Shown piece after piece: positions 1 through 14,400 of a stretch of 64,000 bases of DNA. Positions within the stretch are counted from its first letter, which is position 1. The number at the start of each line of letters is the position of its first letter. Location of the stretch: positions 2,757,350-2,821,349 of the forward strand of contig JANVCC010000130.1 of the NCBI GenBank assembly GCA_025345505.1, given 5' to 3'. The notes under the pieces were generated by a model, which was given only the letters and a program-made list of their open reading frames with translations, made no database searches and was not told the origin of the DNA. The DNA comes from Todiramphus chloris collaris. Lineage: Eukaryota > Chordata > Aves > Coraciiformes > Alcedinidae. The translations under genes were made by a program, and so were the position numbers.

Positions 1-2303
1 ATCCCAAATGGATTGTGGAGATCTCTTTCAGCAGAAGTGCTGATGATTTAGGGGAGTTATTTTGGAGCGCTCGCTTGCAGGTGTCATGTGCAGTGGTGAT
101 AGATGGCGGCTGCCCCTGCGTTTTGTCCTTCTTGGACAGATTTACCCTGAGGAATAAAGGACTCTGATGGAGTCAGAACAATAAAACCACCAAATAGCAT
201 AGCGTGATTTAATCGTAAGCCAGCTGCATTGATTCTTCCCCTAGGGTGCACTCTCTGTATGTTTGGAGATGGATTTTGTCATGGGGTGAGGATGGGAGAA
301 GAGGAAGAACTTGGGTAGGGGGAGGCATCTTCTTAGATACAATCAAATCAAAGTTTCAGAGGTTCCTCTTAAAATTTTCATGTTTGGGGAATGGATGAGT
401 CTTAGCCAAATAAAAGAACTTCATTCTTCTAGACTTGTCCTTAGACTTGTATGGCTCTGGGGAGCAGAGATACTTGCAGGGCAGTATCTCCATTCTTCCT
501 ATTATAGCTTAATTTACATTAACCAGACAAAACGTGTTTTGTGCTGCCTGCACAGCCCTACTAAAATAAAATGGAAAGCTGCCACTGCTTTGCTCAGCAT
601 GACAAGATCCCAGTGCTTACTGTTTGCTTTCTCTCGTTAGCTCTTTATAACCAGCGTGTAAGTTCAAGATCATGTCTGTAAGAGGTCATTTCTGGCTAGA
701 ACATCTCTGTTAACTTCACCAGTTCATCTGTGGAGAGACATTTCTTTCCAAATACTCATCAAGTGTTTGTATATCAAATGACATGCAGAGCAGTCTAGCA
801 AATCTAGAAAGTGCTTGGGAAGTCCATGTGGGCAACTCCCCAGAGATTTCTTTCCTCTTTGGTAAACAAATTGCATATTGAAAATGGGAGAAAAAAAGCA
901 CCCCTAAACAATAACAAAAAAACCCACAACAGTCTTAAATCTTTAGTTTTAAGGCCTGTGTGTGGTCTTGAAGGTGCCCAAAAAAAAGGCTGACTCTAGC
1001 AATTACACGGTCCTTGCCTTCTCATAGACTTTCTTTTCACTTGATGGGTTAAGGAAGAATTCAGGTTGGCATTTAAAGAAAAGAAATGACACTTAAAAGT
1101 GCATCACACAGGTGGTCAAAGCATCACTCCTAGGAGGCTGAGGCAAGCAGAAGAGGTGGAGTGAATGAGTGGGTAGGTGCTTTTTGAATACTTTGATCTG
1201 TCAATGCTTGCTGTCTTGGAAAGGGACAGAGCAATAAAACTGAACAAATTATACCCTGCCTTGTTTTGTAGCTCTGAGGTTTTGAGGTCATTTTTCTGAC
1301 TAAAGTGTGGAAAGTACCATTTTCTTACCAAGCCATTTTGCAAAGGCGCTTTGCCTTTATAGTTACTGTTGGGCTCAAATTTTACGACTTCTTAGTCCAA
1401 AGCCAAGACAAGTGACTGAGGTTCTTTTTCTTTCTTCTCTCCTGCCAGTCACCTCTGTGGGAGCATTAGCTCTCTCCTCTGGCATATTGGTCTCTCTCTT
1501 ATTCCTCTGCCTTCTTGCTGTACTTTCTCTGTGCACAGATGCCCCTGGCCCGCCCTTTTGACCTGGCCTTGCTGTACCAGTCACTGCTTAGGAATGCCAG
1601 AACGAATTCCCTTGTTTTATCTGTGGAATTGGTAGCTGAAAGTAGTACCTGGAGTCCTTATAAGTTGTGCAGTGGTAATGACTGTTTCCTGTCCCTGGGC
1701 TGACTTGTAAATGTATGAGAAAAGTTAATCAAAGCCATCAGTATGCTGTTCATATATGGATTTTACCATTTAATTATAGATCATCTTCTGGGGTAATGTT
1801 TCTCTCGAAGGGAGCTTGACAGAGCAGATGCCGTTTTGCCTGGGGATGCATTTCTGGTATTGGCCCGGTGAAGAGCTGCCACTTCAGCTGTGGGATTTTG
1901 ATGATTGTATGAACATCCTGCCACATGAGATTAGAGTGGCGGTACTACCTCCCAGCTTCAGGATATGAAAGATCCGCCTCTTCATTAGAGCTTTCATATG
2001 GTGGCAGCTGAAGGAAGGAAGAACAGGGGAAAAGAGAGGAGCAATTTAAAAAAAAATAAAGGCAAATCTACTAAGCTAAAAGGTGGTCTGAGGGGAGGGA
2101 AGCTGGGATCTCATTACTCTTCGCTCATGGAAAGGGAGGGAAAGAACATCAGATCAGTTGTTAAGCGTTGCTGGCTTTATCAAAATAATTGTCAAGAGCT
2201 CAGATACTGCAGTTGCAAGTTTAGTGCTAGCACGTCACAAAGCACATGAAAGGAATTTGTGTGGGTCTTATTCATGCACACACTTTTGTCTTTCCAATTG
2301 CAG
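1..2303 (+). other. RBFOX2: Partial intron of RBFOX2 upstream of the first exon in the window
   Basis: No exon, repeat family or conserved motif is recognised here. Short open frames exist on both strands (for example 311-640 and 1307-1561), but they lack codon bias, domain similarity or splice signals that would tie them to the gene. The stretch ends in a pyrimidine-rich tract and the tandem acceptor CAGCAG at 2301-2306. It is inferred to be intronic because the first exon seen starts in mid-protein at a 3' splice site. Confidence 0.7.
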
Positions 2304-2306
2304 CAG
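2301..2306 (+). promoter_or_regulatory. RBFOX2: Tandem NAGNAG 3' splice site
   Basis: Two CAG triplets follow a pyrimidine-rich tract at 2283-2297. Use of the first gives a protein with one extra Gln before TEGGAQ; use of the second gives one residue fewer without changing frame. NAGNAG acceptors of this kind are commonly alternatively used. Which one dominates cannot be read from DNA. Confidence 0.6.
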
Positions 2307-2450
2307 ACAGAAGGAGGGGCACAGACAGATGGACAGCAATCACAGACACAGAACAGCGAGAATACCGAGAGCAAATCCACTCCAAAACGACTTCATGTGT
2401 CTAACATTCCCTTCCGCTTTCGAGATCCTGACCTTCGGCAGATGTTTGGG
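2304..2450 (+). CDS. RBFOX2: RBFOX2 exon: pre-RRM linker and start of the RRM (147 nt)
   Basis: The exon encodes 49 residues starting [12 protein letters not shown] and ending DPDLRQMFG. About 27 residues are a polar Gln/Ser/Thr linker; from [10 protein letters not shown] onward comes beta-1 (RNP2) and helix 1 of the RRM. It starts and ends in phase 0. The acceptor is the tandem CAGCAG at 2301-2306, so splicing could also start at 2307, giving 144 nt and dropping the first Gln; mammalian protein with LTQTEGG at this junction favours 2304. The donor is a consensus gtaagt at 2451. [15 protein letters not shown] is identical, as I recall it, to mammalian RBFOX proteins and includes the Phe residues used in RNA contact. 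Confidence 0.95.
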
Positions 2451-5400
2451 GTAAGTTACCAGCACCTTTTAAGGAACAGCAAATTCTCCTTCCCCACAGG
2501 TGAGACACACAGTGCTAATGTATTCCTGTGAAGGAAAAGCCCTTTCCCCTCAATTTAGTCAGCACACTATAAAATATTTGCAGGACTAGGACAACTGATA
2601 GTGTTTACCTCAGCTGTTAAATACACATGAAAACTATAACTGTTGTTCATATCAAGATGTTGAGTGTGACCTAACAGTTGGTTTAGGGGGGAAAAAACCC
2701 AACCCAACAACACAAAAAAACAAACCAAAACTTCTATCTTCTTTCCCAAGAAAGAAGACTGGGATTAAACATTGTCTTAATATATCCCTTGTAAAGCACT
2801 GTTTCTCAGTTGCTTAGAAACTTCTTGAAATATTTATGCCTTTCCTCGTGATCTGCTTCTGTGATGAAGAATTGCTAGCTGTTGCATGTGGAAAAGCTAG
2901 TGCAAGTCAGATGGTATTTTACATTGTGTATGATATACATGCTTTTTCTTTTGACCAAATACTTTGTCTTCCCTAATCTTCGTATGCTATTCATCATTCT
3001 CAATTTATAAGCTCTTTGAGGAAGAGTTTGTTCACATGAGTATAGGTGGTGACTGATTCTCTGTTGGACACAAAGATAAATGAATTAGGTGCTTCATGAC
3101 CTAACCTTCAAGTGGAGCTATCTATATATCATCATCATCAGGAATCCTTGACTTGTTGATGCAGTGGTAACATCCTTGGTTGATAGCATGTTTTAAAGTC
3201 TTTGGAAATATTTCTTATTATCTACAAAGTTAACAGACTTTAAACGTCGCTTCCTGTTTAAAATGCAGTGCAGAGGACTCAAGTCAGAAAGACCAAGGCT
3301 AAGGTTCTTCTTCCCACCTTAGGCTTTGAGTATATACCTTAATCCTAACTGCATAGCCAGCTACTCCTCCAAAATCTTGCAGTGTTTCTGTTTCAGTTGT
3401 TGCATCTTGAGCCATCCGTATGGGTGTGTGTATGTGTGCGCACACACGCATTCTCCCATGGATAGTAGCGTTACAGTATGTAAATGTGTCCAGTTCATGG
3501 ACCTCAAGCTTAGACTGCTATAGATATGAGAAGGATTGGGCTTATCTGTTCATAGCTGGGACAGTACAAAGTGAACAGCGTGCTCAGAAATGTTAAAAAT
3601 TTCACTGATGGTCTTCGTGAAGAATCCCTGATTGATATTTATTATGAGAGATCTTTGTTCTTGAAGCTTTTTATGTCCGTAAGAAGCTATTGTGTGGATG
3701 AGATCAAACGGAGAGGACCTGTTATAATGCAGAAGGGCAAGGCTGCTGTTCAGGGGGACCTGGCCAGGCTGAAGAGATGGGCTGACGGGAATCTTAACAT
3801 ACTGAGCAAGATTCAAGCCTTCTACCTGGGAGGGAATAACCTCTGCAGCAGTACAGGCTAGGGGCCAGTTGCCTAGGAAGATGTTCCTTCAGTAAAAGAC
3901 GTGGAGGTCCTGATGGACAATAAATGGAAGACAAGCAGCAGCATGCCCTTGCAGCAAAGGTGGTTGACCCTATCCAGGGCTGTTAATGAGTTGTAGCCAG
4001 CGGACCCAGGGAAGTGATTTACCCCTCATCTTCAGCAGTTGTTGGGCTGCATGTAGAATACTGTGTCCAGTTTGGGCTCTCCTGGGCAAGAAGTGTACTT
4101 CTGCTAAGTGAAATACTGGAGCAAGCCCAGTGGGTACCACTAAGATGGTCAGGGGGCTGGAGGACATGGCATGTAAGCAGAATCTGAGACCTGGGTCTGC
4201 TCAGCTTTGAGAAGAGAAGACCAGGGGGGGAGAGTATTTTTGTTGTCTGCAACTACCTGAACATAGGCTACAGAAAAGATGTAGCCAGATTCTTTTTGAT
4301 TGTGTGTAACGATGAGATGACAACAAACACAATTTGGAACGTGGGAAATTTCAGCTAGGTATTGGGAAGTTTTTACTTTGAGGGTGGTTAAATAGTGGAA
4401 CATGTTGCCCAGAGAGGTGGAACCTCCATTCTGGAAGATACTTGGCTTGACTGGACACAGCCTGGCCAACTAGATCTCATTAGAACTGCTTTGAGCTGGG
4501 GCAGCACTAAATGACCTCTGGAGGTAGGTAGGTTCCAGCCAAAATTACGATTCTGTGATTGTATTGCAAGAGGCTTGGGTTTGCTCCTGTGTTGTTCATA
4601 CATTAGATTGTCACACTCTTGACATCTGTGGGAATGTTTTCAGAGTGAAACTCATCTCCTGGCAATCTGTGATTGCAGAATTTTCTCAGTCGCCTGTTCT
4701 GCTTTTGTGTTCTCTAGCTTGGTTTTTGCTGTCACAGGGCTGTTGCAGTAGGCAGTTCCGTCCGGTTTGGATAGACCGGTTGCTGAAATCACAGCCAGTT
4801 CTTGGACCACCTGCTACAATCTGTGTTTAGCATGTCTTGCTCTCTGCTACTGCTGCTCCACTCTCCTGGGAGCTGCATGACTTACATAGACTGTTCCACA
4901 TTGTTGCTGCCCCTTTGCCTTGGGAGCAGTGCTTGACTTGAGGACTGTCCCCTTTCACACTCACTTTGATGCTGTTCATCCCGGTGCCGCTGGTGTGGGG
5001 GGCATGGATGAGATGGAAATGTCAAGATCATCCTTGTCCTGGTGACTCTTACCTTTGCGTTACAGACTGGGAGACCTATGCAATTCAAATGAACTGCTGT
5101 CCTGAGAAGTGGCTTGTAGAAAATGCAGCCTAACTGCTCACCTTAAGGTTTCCCATCCCTTTTTTTTGGCCCATATAGTGCCACTTACTGTACATAGAAG
5201 GGGTGGGGAAATAAGCTGTAGGAGCTGGTTTCTGGTGTTCCTCAAGTTATTTGTTGTTTGTTATTTTTTTCTCTAAATATTGTCTCAAGTTCCAGCACTG
5301 TGATGTGATTTTTAACCAGGGTAAATGGTATATTCCCTGTAAAACCTTTTGCTAGTTCATCTGGCCCTAGGTTTTCTGGGAGCTATGCCTACCAGAAGAG

Positions 5401-8400
5401 CGTTCATCTTTTGGGGCACACAGCTCCCACGTGCCATTTTCCTGTGGTAGAGGACTTTGCTGCTTTGCCAAAGAAATAATCAATGGTTCTTGTGTGTCTC
5501 CCTTTTTCTCTCGGTGCTGCTTCTCTCAGAATGGTCGGAGCCTCAAGCAGGAGAGCGCTTCTCTCCGAATCCTCCTTGCTCCTATTTCTTTTTCAGGATC
5601 AGGATGCTTTCCCTTGGGTGACTCAATGAAACCAACCCTTTCTCCTACAGGGGACTCATGGTTGTCTGAGTCTTCAGCTCTGGCTAGCCTGTAACCCCCA
5701 TCTTCTCCTGCGCCCTTCTGTGTGTCAGGTCACATCTCCTCAACGTCATATCTGAGAGACTCAAAATCCTTGCCTGGAGTGATTTTTCCCAAGCTACTGT
5801 ACAAAGAGAGGAATTGGGTAGACAGCAAAGCTGTGGAGGAAGAAATAAAAGTGATGGTAGGGAGGGAATAAAGAAGTCCCCTGAGGATGGAACAGCATGC
5901 GAGAGGTCAGCGCAGTCCTGGGGCGCAGAACATTAGCTAATGCTTTCGTCCAGACTTGAGTAGAGGTGGACTTCGGATGTGTTGTTCCATGTGTGATTAA
6001 ATGGATATTATATAATGCTTTCTAAACCCTCACCATTTGTGAGAACTGCAGACATCAGGATTTCCTGACAAGTTCAAGTTATTCAGGTTTCAAACCATCT
6101 CTCACCTATTACATGTTTTTAACAACTCCATGAGAGATCCTCAGGAATGGAACAAACATTTCCTTATGTGTATGCTTCTTACAGGGAGGCAAATAAAGTA
6201 GGCTGCTTAAAACAGGTAATATTTACTTGACATTTCATGATGCCAATAAAAAGACTTCCAGAAAGCTTCTAGAAAGAATAGGTCATTTTTTAATGCACAC
6301 AGTTCTGCACCCACTGTGGAATAAATCAATAGTTGACCTTGTTCTAGCAGATAAAGAAGAGTTAATAGCTGACCTGAAATCCCACGGTTGCCTAGGTACC
6401 AGTGATTGTTATTTGTCTGTATTTGCTTTGTGCAAACAGAATATGGCATCAGGCAGTAATGTAAGGAGCTTTAGGAGAGTCTGTTTCTTCAAGTTTAAAC
6501 AATTGGCAGGATACCTGCCAGGGAAGGTACCTTTAAAAGGGGAGCGTTAATGGAAGCTGTGAAGTATTCCACAAAATCATACTGATGGTCAAAAAGGCAT
6601 GATTCCCCAGTCACTGGAACAGGGTTAATAAAACACAGAGCATTCTGCATGTTAGGCAGGGAGGATGAAGAGGAGGAGGAAGTAAATGATAGTGAATATA
6701 ATTTCTAACTTGAAACAGGTGAGAAAGGAAATGTGCTAATTGTGGAGATACCTGTGATGTAGGTTCAGAGAAGGCATCCATCTTTTACATGCAAAGAGAA
6801 AAAGATGTAAGCGTAGGTACAATATAAAATTAGAAAGTAGTTGTGTGTTTTTTTTGGGGGGGGAACCCCACTAATAGCAACAACAAAAAAAATGCAACAA
6901 AACAAACAAAAAAACCCCCACAAAAAAAACAAAAGGAAAAAAAAAAAAAGGGCACCATAAAAACCCTAACAAAGGACCCCAATTGTCTGTGGTTATGAAT
7001 TAAGAGGAGGTATTTGTACCATACCTGGTTTTGTGTATAGTTTATAACAAAGGAGGAAGAGACAGTGCTCACTAATATTTAATAACAGGGGGCTGGACTA
7101 GCTGACCTTCAGAGGTCCCTTCCAGCCCTCGCCATTCTGTGACTCTATGATTTAAAAACTAGTAGATCACTACAAGGCAGGTCCAAAGACAACAGCCAAA
7201 GCAAGGAGCAATTTTATTCATTAATGTTAATTTTTAGCCAATTCTTGTAAGCTAGGGGAGCTGCAGAAGGCTGGAATGCTGCCCATTGGGATTCAGTATT
7301 GAAAAAATCAGAAGGGATGACCCAAAGAGCTACAAACTATCTATCCATATGTTGATCCGAGAGAAAAATAATTTTGGAAAGTTTAAGGAAAAACATTAGA
7401 ATCTGAAGGAATGATTTAATATCTATTCATCGCAGCTTTGTTTAAGGCAATATACATCTTTTCAGACAAAACTGTCTCTTGCCTATTTTGGCAAGATGAT
7501 ACAAAGCAATACTGATATAATTGAACATTGCTCAACCAATTGAGTTTGTCCAAGTGAACAATGTTGATTTTTTAAGAAAAAGCATACTTCCCTCAAACAC
7601 AACACACATTAGAGGAACTAAAGAGCATTTTTACTGATAGATTAAAAAAAAAAAGCAGTAGTTATTGGGAAGGCATCAGTGATCAAGACTTCCTAGTGTC
7701 ATTTTCCCCAGGGATCTGTTTCAGTTGCAGTCCTGTTCAGTTATCTGTATCAACCCATGGAGACAGTGCCATTAAAACCTCGCCAGAGAGGTTCGTGGTT
7801 AAAAAACTGAGGAGGAGAAAAGAGAAAGATAAGGGTACTGTTAGAGAATGACTTGACATGCCTGATTAACTGACAATAATTCCAGCAAAAATGTGTTTGA
7901 TGCAGCTCAGTGCAGAGTACTGAGTATGTGGGGACCAGGCTGTGCTTGTAGGAGGAAAAGCTTTCTTTGGTTTTGCACTGTTTTGGGAGGGTAGCAGTGA
8001 TTGTTGAAGATAGTTGCTTCAACAATACGAAGGGGAGTATCTGGTAGAAGAGGGGATGCGATCTTGCTGGTGTTCAAAGCTGAAAAGACTGTAACTGCAT
8101 CATTTTGTTTAGTTCTGAGATCAGTTTAGGACCACAAAAAACAAAACAAAAAATCTAGGGCTTTGAAGCTGAGTGGCTTTTCAACTGTGTAAAGTGTTGA
8201 GTACATGATTTGCTTACCTTGTTAAAGAGAGGTTGGGGGATGACAAGTCTGTTTTGTACAGGTGCTTATGCATGGATGATACTAATAGGGGGTTTAGGTC
8301 TTGTTTACAGTCATAATAGGATTTTCCAGTTGGAAGCTGAGATTTAACACAATTAACCTTGAAATAAGAGAAAAATTCGAAGTCGTTTAGGCTAATTTAA

Positions 8401-11400
8401 ACAGTTGAACAACTTACTAGGGAGTAGGAGAGTTGTGTGCAGGAGGGCTTTGTCCTCTTGAAAGACCTACTTGGAGGAATCCCTTGGGCTAAGACTCTAG
8501 AAGGTAAGGGGGCCCAAGAGAGCTGGTTGATATTCAAACATCGCTTCCTCCAAGCTCAAGACAGGTGCATTCCTTTGAGTAAAAAAGTCAAGTAGAGGAG
8601 TCTGGAGACCTGTGTGGATGAGCAAGGAGCTGCTAAAAAAACTCAAGTGGAAGAATGAAGTTCACAGCATGTGGAAAAAGGGACTGGTCTCCTGGGACAA
8701 TTACAGGAATGCTGTCAGGGTTTGTAGGGATGCAACAACAAAGGCCAAGGCCCTCTTGGAATTAACTCTGGCAAAGGAGAACAGGAAGGGCTTCTTCAAA
8801 TACATCAATGGTAAAAGGAAGACTAGTGAAAATGTGGTCCCACTGCTGAATGAGGTGGAAGACCTGGTGACAGAAATGCAGAGAAGGCAGAGTTACTGAA
8901 TGCCTTCTTTGCTTCAGTCTTCACTGCTAAGACCAGTCCTCGGGAATCCCTGACACTGGAAGTAAGAGTGAAAGCCTGGAAGGAGGAAGTCTCTCCAGTG
9001 GTCAGTGAGGATTGGGCTAGAAATCACTTGCATAAACTGAATGCATACGAATCCATGAGCCCCTATGGGCTGCACCCCTGAGTGCTGACGGATCTGGCTG
9101 ATGTTGCTCTACCATTTTTGAAAGATCTCCATCATTTTTGAAAGATGATGGATAACAGGTGAGGTGCCTGAGGACTGGAGGAAAGCCAATGTCACTCCAC
9201 TCTTCAAAAAAGGCAAGAAGAAAGACCCTGGAAATTACAGACCAGTCAGCCTCACCTCCATCCCTGGGAAGGTAATGGAGCATCTCATTCTAGAGATCAT
9301 ATCTTAGCATGTGGAAGAAAAGGAGGTTATCAGGAGTGGCCAGCATGGATTTACTAAAGGGAAGTCATGTCTGCATAATCTGAGAGCCTTCTGTGATGGT
9401 GTGACTGAATGGGTAGATGCAGGAAGAAAGGTGCATGTTATCTACCTTGACTTCAGCAGGGCTTTTGATACTGCCTCCCATAACATCCTTGTGGGTAAGC
9501 TCAGGAAGTGTGCGTTAGAAGAGCAGTGAGATGGGTTGAGAATTTGCTGAACAATAGAGCTCAGAGGGTTGTGATCAGTGGTGCAGAGTCCAGCTGGCAA
9601 CCTGTAAGTAGTGGTGTTCCCCAGGGATCAGTTCTGGGTCCAGTCAACATCTTGATCAATGACCTGGATGAAGGGATAGAGTGTACCCTCAGCAAGTGTG
9701 CTGATGATACTAAACTGGGAGGAGTGGCCGATACACCGGAAGGCTGTGCTGCCATCCAGCGAGATCCGGAGAGCTGGGCAAATGTAAACCTAATGAAGTT
9801 CAACAAGGATGAGTGTAGAGTCCTACACCTGGGGAGGAACAACACCATGTACTGGTACAGGTTATGGGTAGACCCGCTGGAAAGCAGCTTCATAGAGAAG
9901 TATCTTGGTGTCCCGGTAGACAATAAGTTATCCCTGGGACAGTAATGTGCCCTTCTGGCCAGGAAGGCCAATGGTCTCCTGGGGTGCATAAAGAAGAGTG
10001 TGTCCAACAGGTCGAGGGAGGTTCTCCTCCCCCTCTACTCTGCACTGGTGAGACCACATCTGGAGTATTGTGTTCAGTTCTGGGCTCCCCAGTTCAAGAG
10101 GGACACAGAAATACTAGAGAGAATCCAAAAGAAAGTTACGAAGATGATGGAGGGACGGGAACATCTCTCCTATGAGGAAAGGCTGAGAGCCCTGGAACTG
10201 TTTAGCCTGGAAAAGAGAAGACTGAGAGGGGATCTTATTAATACAAATATCTGAAGGGTGGGTGTCAAGTAGAAGGGGCTGGTCTCTTTTAAGTTGTTCT
10301 TTGTAATAGGACAATAGGTAATGGTAGCAAGGTGAAACACAGGAAGTTCTACCTCAACACAAGGAAAAACTTTCCTGTGAGGGTGACAGAGACTGGAGCA
10401 GGCTGCCCAGAGAGGCTGTGGCTCCTGCTGTGGAGACTTTCAAGACCTGCCTGGATCCGTTCCTGTGTGGCCTGCCCTGGGTGTTTCTGCACTGGCAGCG
10501 GGGTTGGACTCGATGATCTCCAGAGGTCCCTTCCAACCCCTAACATTCTCTGATTCTATCAGTGTTAAAAACAGTTAGCAATTCTTTTTTTTCAGAGTCT
10601 TACTATCCAGTTTGAGGAACATTTTGTGGCTGTTGTGTGTAAGGATTCTGATATGATTGTAGTAGTCTTCTCCTTAACTGCTGGCAGGCTGTCCCCTTCC
10701 TTATTGAGCTATATGTGCAGAAGAAACCTTGTGTTTCCCTCAACATGTTTCCGGTCTTTTCATCTTTGTGCTATGATAGCGTCTGTGCTTGTACCTCATG
10801 GTGGAGAGTTTCAGTCCTTCTGTCTTAGGCTTCAAGAAGCAGTTTGCCTTCCAGTACAAAATTGTTTGGGATACTCTGGTCAGTTCTTGACTTCAGAGTC
10901 AGATGGACTTCAGAGTCTCCTGGGGAAGACAAAGACCAGGTTGGGCCACCTCCATCTGTTCTCAGGCCGAGTCATCGTTTGGTAGTTCATATGGGTATCT
11001 ATGCACTAGATCCTTCTTACCTGTTGTGAGAGCAACAGTATGATGAGTCAGAATTGACGTTCCTCAGAATGTACCGTGGTGAGATACTCTTTACTCAAGA
11101 TGCTTCAACTATTTTTAAAAAAGGGAGATAGTGTAAGATAAAAATAAGGACTATGTTGATGACAATTGCAGATGAAGGTGGGATAGCACAGTACAGGGTG
11201 CGAATTCTCTCAGATCTGCCTTCAGATGGAAACATTGCCACTTCTTACAACATACTCACTGCACGGCTACTGGTTCTAAGCTGTTAACTGCATCTGGTAG
11301 GGAATGTCATCATCCCAGCTGATAAAGGGGTTTTGTGCGTTATCAGCTACAGGAGTAATAAGCATGGCTGTTTTCTATAAAGATGACCATTCTGTCACAT

Positions 11401-14400
11401 TTAGTAACTTTCTGATAATGAAGTTGTTAATAACTTCATTTATTAAAGGTGACAGAATAGTAGCTGCTTTTCTTTTTTAACATGGTCTTTTAAAGCAGGT
11501 AATGTTGTTACCCTTTTCCTTTTCTAAGCATAATTCATATCTCTACTGCAAAGTTCTTCACAGTGTATGTTTGTGATAGATCACTGCTTTGTATGACCCA
11601 ATCAACTCAGCTCTGGGAGCTCAGATATTTTTGGAAGCTCTTGTAGCCTTCAGATCTCGGCCTCTGGGGAAACATTTTGGCACTTTGCACTTCCTAAAAT
11701 ATCTCAGTGGATGTAATTTCTCATCCAACTTCATTCTGGTGTCAAGAGTGCAAAACACCTCCATGAGACTATAGTTTGAGGCTAAAGCAATAACAAGCTC
11801 TTTCCCACCAAGAGTTTGTTAGAATTTTAAGTCTGTATTTGCCAGCATATAAATTTAAATACACAAGTAATTTTTGATACACAAGTATTGGCAATGGCAG
11901 AAAGCTGCTCATTAGGCATTAAGGAAAGTAGGTAAATAATATGATAGACCAAGAAGCTCTGACCTTCAGGTGTTGATGCAGCAAGGCCTGACGTACATCA
12001 GTAGGAAAGTTGTCTAAAGGGACTCTGCTTTCTGAGTGGATCGGACATCTGAAGGAGGAAATCCTGTCTTCTGGCTATCAGGATGTATTTTAGTTTTTCC
12101 ATCTCAATACATGTAACAAGTCCTGTGTGCCAGTACTGGAGAACAAACATTCTGACACAAGGTGGCCCCTGTGACAAGTCTTGTTTCCAAGCTCTTGTGG
12201 TGATGAGAGAGCGCTCCAGCTCTGTCACAGGGCAGGACTTTGTTCCTGCTGCTGTTGGGGAGAGTTAGAAGAGGCACTGCTGAATATCCTGATGTGTTTC
12301 ACCAGTGTGATTTCTGGAGTCATCTTTTGCAAGTGAGCTGCACACTCGGTGCTGCTTGAGCATCCTACTTTGCTTGGCTTCAGTGGGGACTGTGGTACTT
12401 CTATGTGGGTGTATTTGTGCTGCTGCAGCTGTCAGCAGCTGCTGTACTGTCTGTCTTGCTCTGCAAAAATTGTGCTCGCATCACAGGACGCAAAAACTTC
12501 TGTAGTGACCATCTGGTGGAAGGCAGCGATGGCTGGATCACATTATTACCTAAGATTTGTTTAGGCTTTCATGTGAGTTACTGGAAGAGTCTGCAGTGAG
12601 AATGGTCTGAACATCATTTGGGAAACAGTGTTGTGCTGTAGCTGGATTTACTTGCATAAGAGACCCGAGTAAAATTAGATGGAGTTGTCTTGTATAACCC
12701 AGTTTTATACGGATTCAGTTGACGCGTGTGAGTCCTCTTGAAGTGACCTTTGAATGTGTGCTGCTTTTCTGGACACGGGTCCAAGTGCCTTTCCTGTGGC
12801 AGCAGTACCAGGTTATGGTGTGGTCACAGCTCTGGGGATGGCACAGGTCGGGAACAAGGAGCTGGAAGTGTACATCTGGAAGTTGACCTGGTGTTAAGGT
12901 TTCTGGAATGATACCCTGTGGTACTGTTCACCCCCATCTCACTGGTTTGTCTGAAAACCTTCTGTTTGTGAGTCAGAGGATAATAAATAACTGAGAAACT
13001 ATGTTTGTCGCCGCTTTGTTTGCTGGGATGGCTGCAATCTGTAAATCCTGTTAGAAATCTCTATTCTGTGTGGCTTCCTTTTAAAGTCTGCTTTCTTAGA
13101 AAACGTGTTTTGTTGGGCAACAGCGCAGCCCTAATAAGGCCTTGTCGATGCTTGTTTACTGTCTGTTCACTTGGTAATCTGTAGTAGTGCTTTGGTTTAT
13201 AAATCCTTGGTGCTTCAATGTCCCTGTCAGCAGAGCATACCAGTGGCGCTTGGCTGAAAAGGGTTGGCTGCAGCAGGGTAGATCCCACTGTTTTGAAGTG
13301 GTGTGACCCAGTTGTAGGTGAGGAAGTTCACATACTGATAGCAACCTAGCTCTGGCAGACCCCATGCTGATGTAACTAAGCACTGACTAATACACGCTAG
13401 GATGGAGGCAGCTGTTCTCAGCTGGAAGTACATCCCATGTTGCTGGGAGCTAGGGTGGGGACTCTTTCTGCAGCATGGACCTATCCTGCATATGAAATGC
13501 TCTTCCTTATGCACCTCAGGCCTGAGGACCTGAAATGTTTTCTTGCATAGAAGGTTGGTTTCCTGGCTATTTTGAATTTCAGCCGTCTTTGAGAATGGAT
13601 TGCCTGGCACCTTTGAGGTTTAGCAAGTTCACTTCACTTGGCTCTTAAGTAAATGGTGTAAGGCCAGTGCAAAGCTGCTTGGGCATACGGAGTTGTTTCA
13701 TAGGGATGCAAAATTGTTGAATGGTGGCTCGCATTACCTCTTGTTCCACGATTTCTAGAGAATTCGCCTTGCACTTCCTTTTGTTTACTTCTCTAGGGTG
13801 AAGTTATTTGTCTGGCGCGTTTTGGAGCTGATTTTGAAAGCTCTAGATAGGGAAGGGAGTCAGGGCCAGCTGGAACAGAGAATACAGGAGAGGCCCTAGC
13901 AAACTGTCAGTACCTTGGAAGGCAAAAGCTCTCTGGTGCCAGATCTCTCAAATTTATTATGTACAATGTAGTTATGGCCTCTGCTGGAAAAAATCTGTTG
14001 CCTTCGTATCATCTGGGTGGAAGGAAATGCACAGCATGCAAATGCCCTTCCTTGCACAATGCCCTTGCATCTGTGATAAGGTATATCGTGTTCAAGCAAG
14101 AAAACTGAGTTCTGGTCATAGCTGTTGTCTGTTAATACCTTTATACCTCTTTAGACTGTTATTTCAAACAGCCCCTGCTACCATTATAGAGGAGATGATC
14201 CTCATTTACCTGCTTTACAGAAAAATATCTAAAAGCTGGTACACGGTCACTCCAGGGAATGGAAGACTAAGATAGAACAAGGTGCTCTAGCTCCTGTGCC
14301 ATGACATGAGTGGAAGTGTGTGAGAGAATAGCTATCAGTTATGTGGTGTGTGGATAACGAGTTCGTGGAGGAGGCTTCTTGCACAACCTGACATGTGGTG

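Noticed and set aside
311-640. 109-codon open frame in the first intron
   Set aside because: Not in a plausible exon context, and the sequence resembles no RBFOX N-terminal exon.
9561-10007. 148-codon minus-strand open frame
   Set aside because: Antisense of the CR1 reverse transcriptase region.
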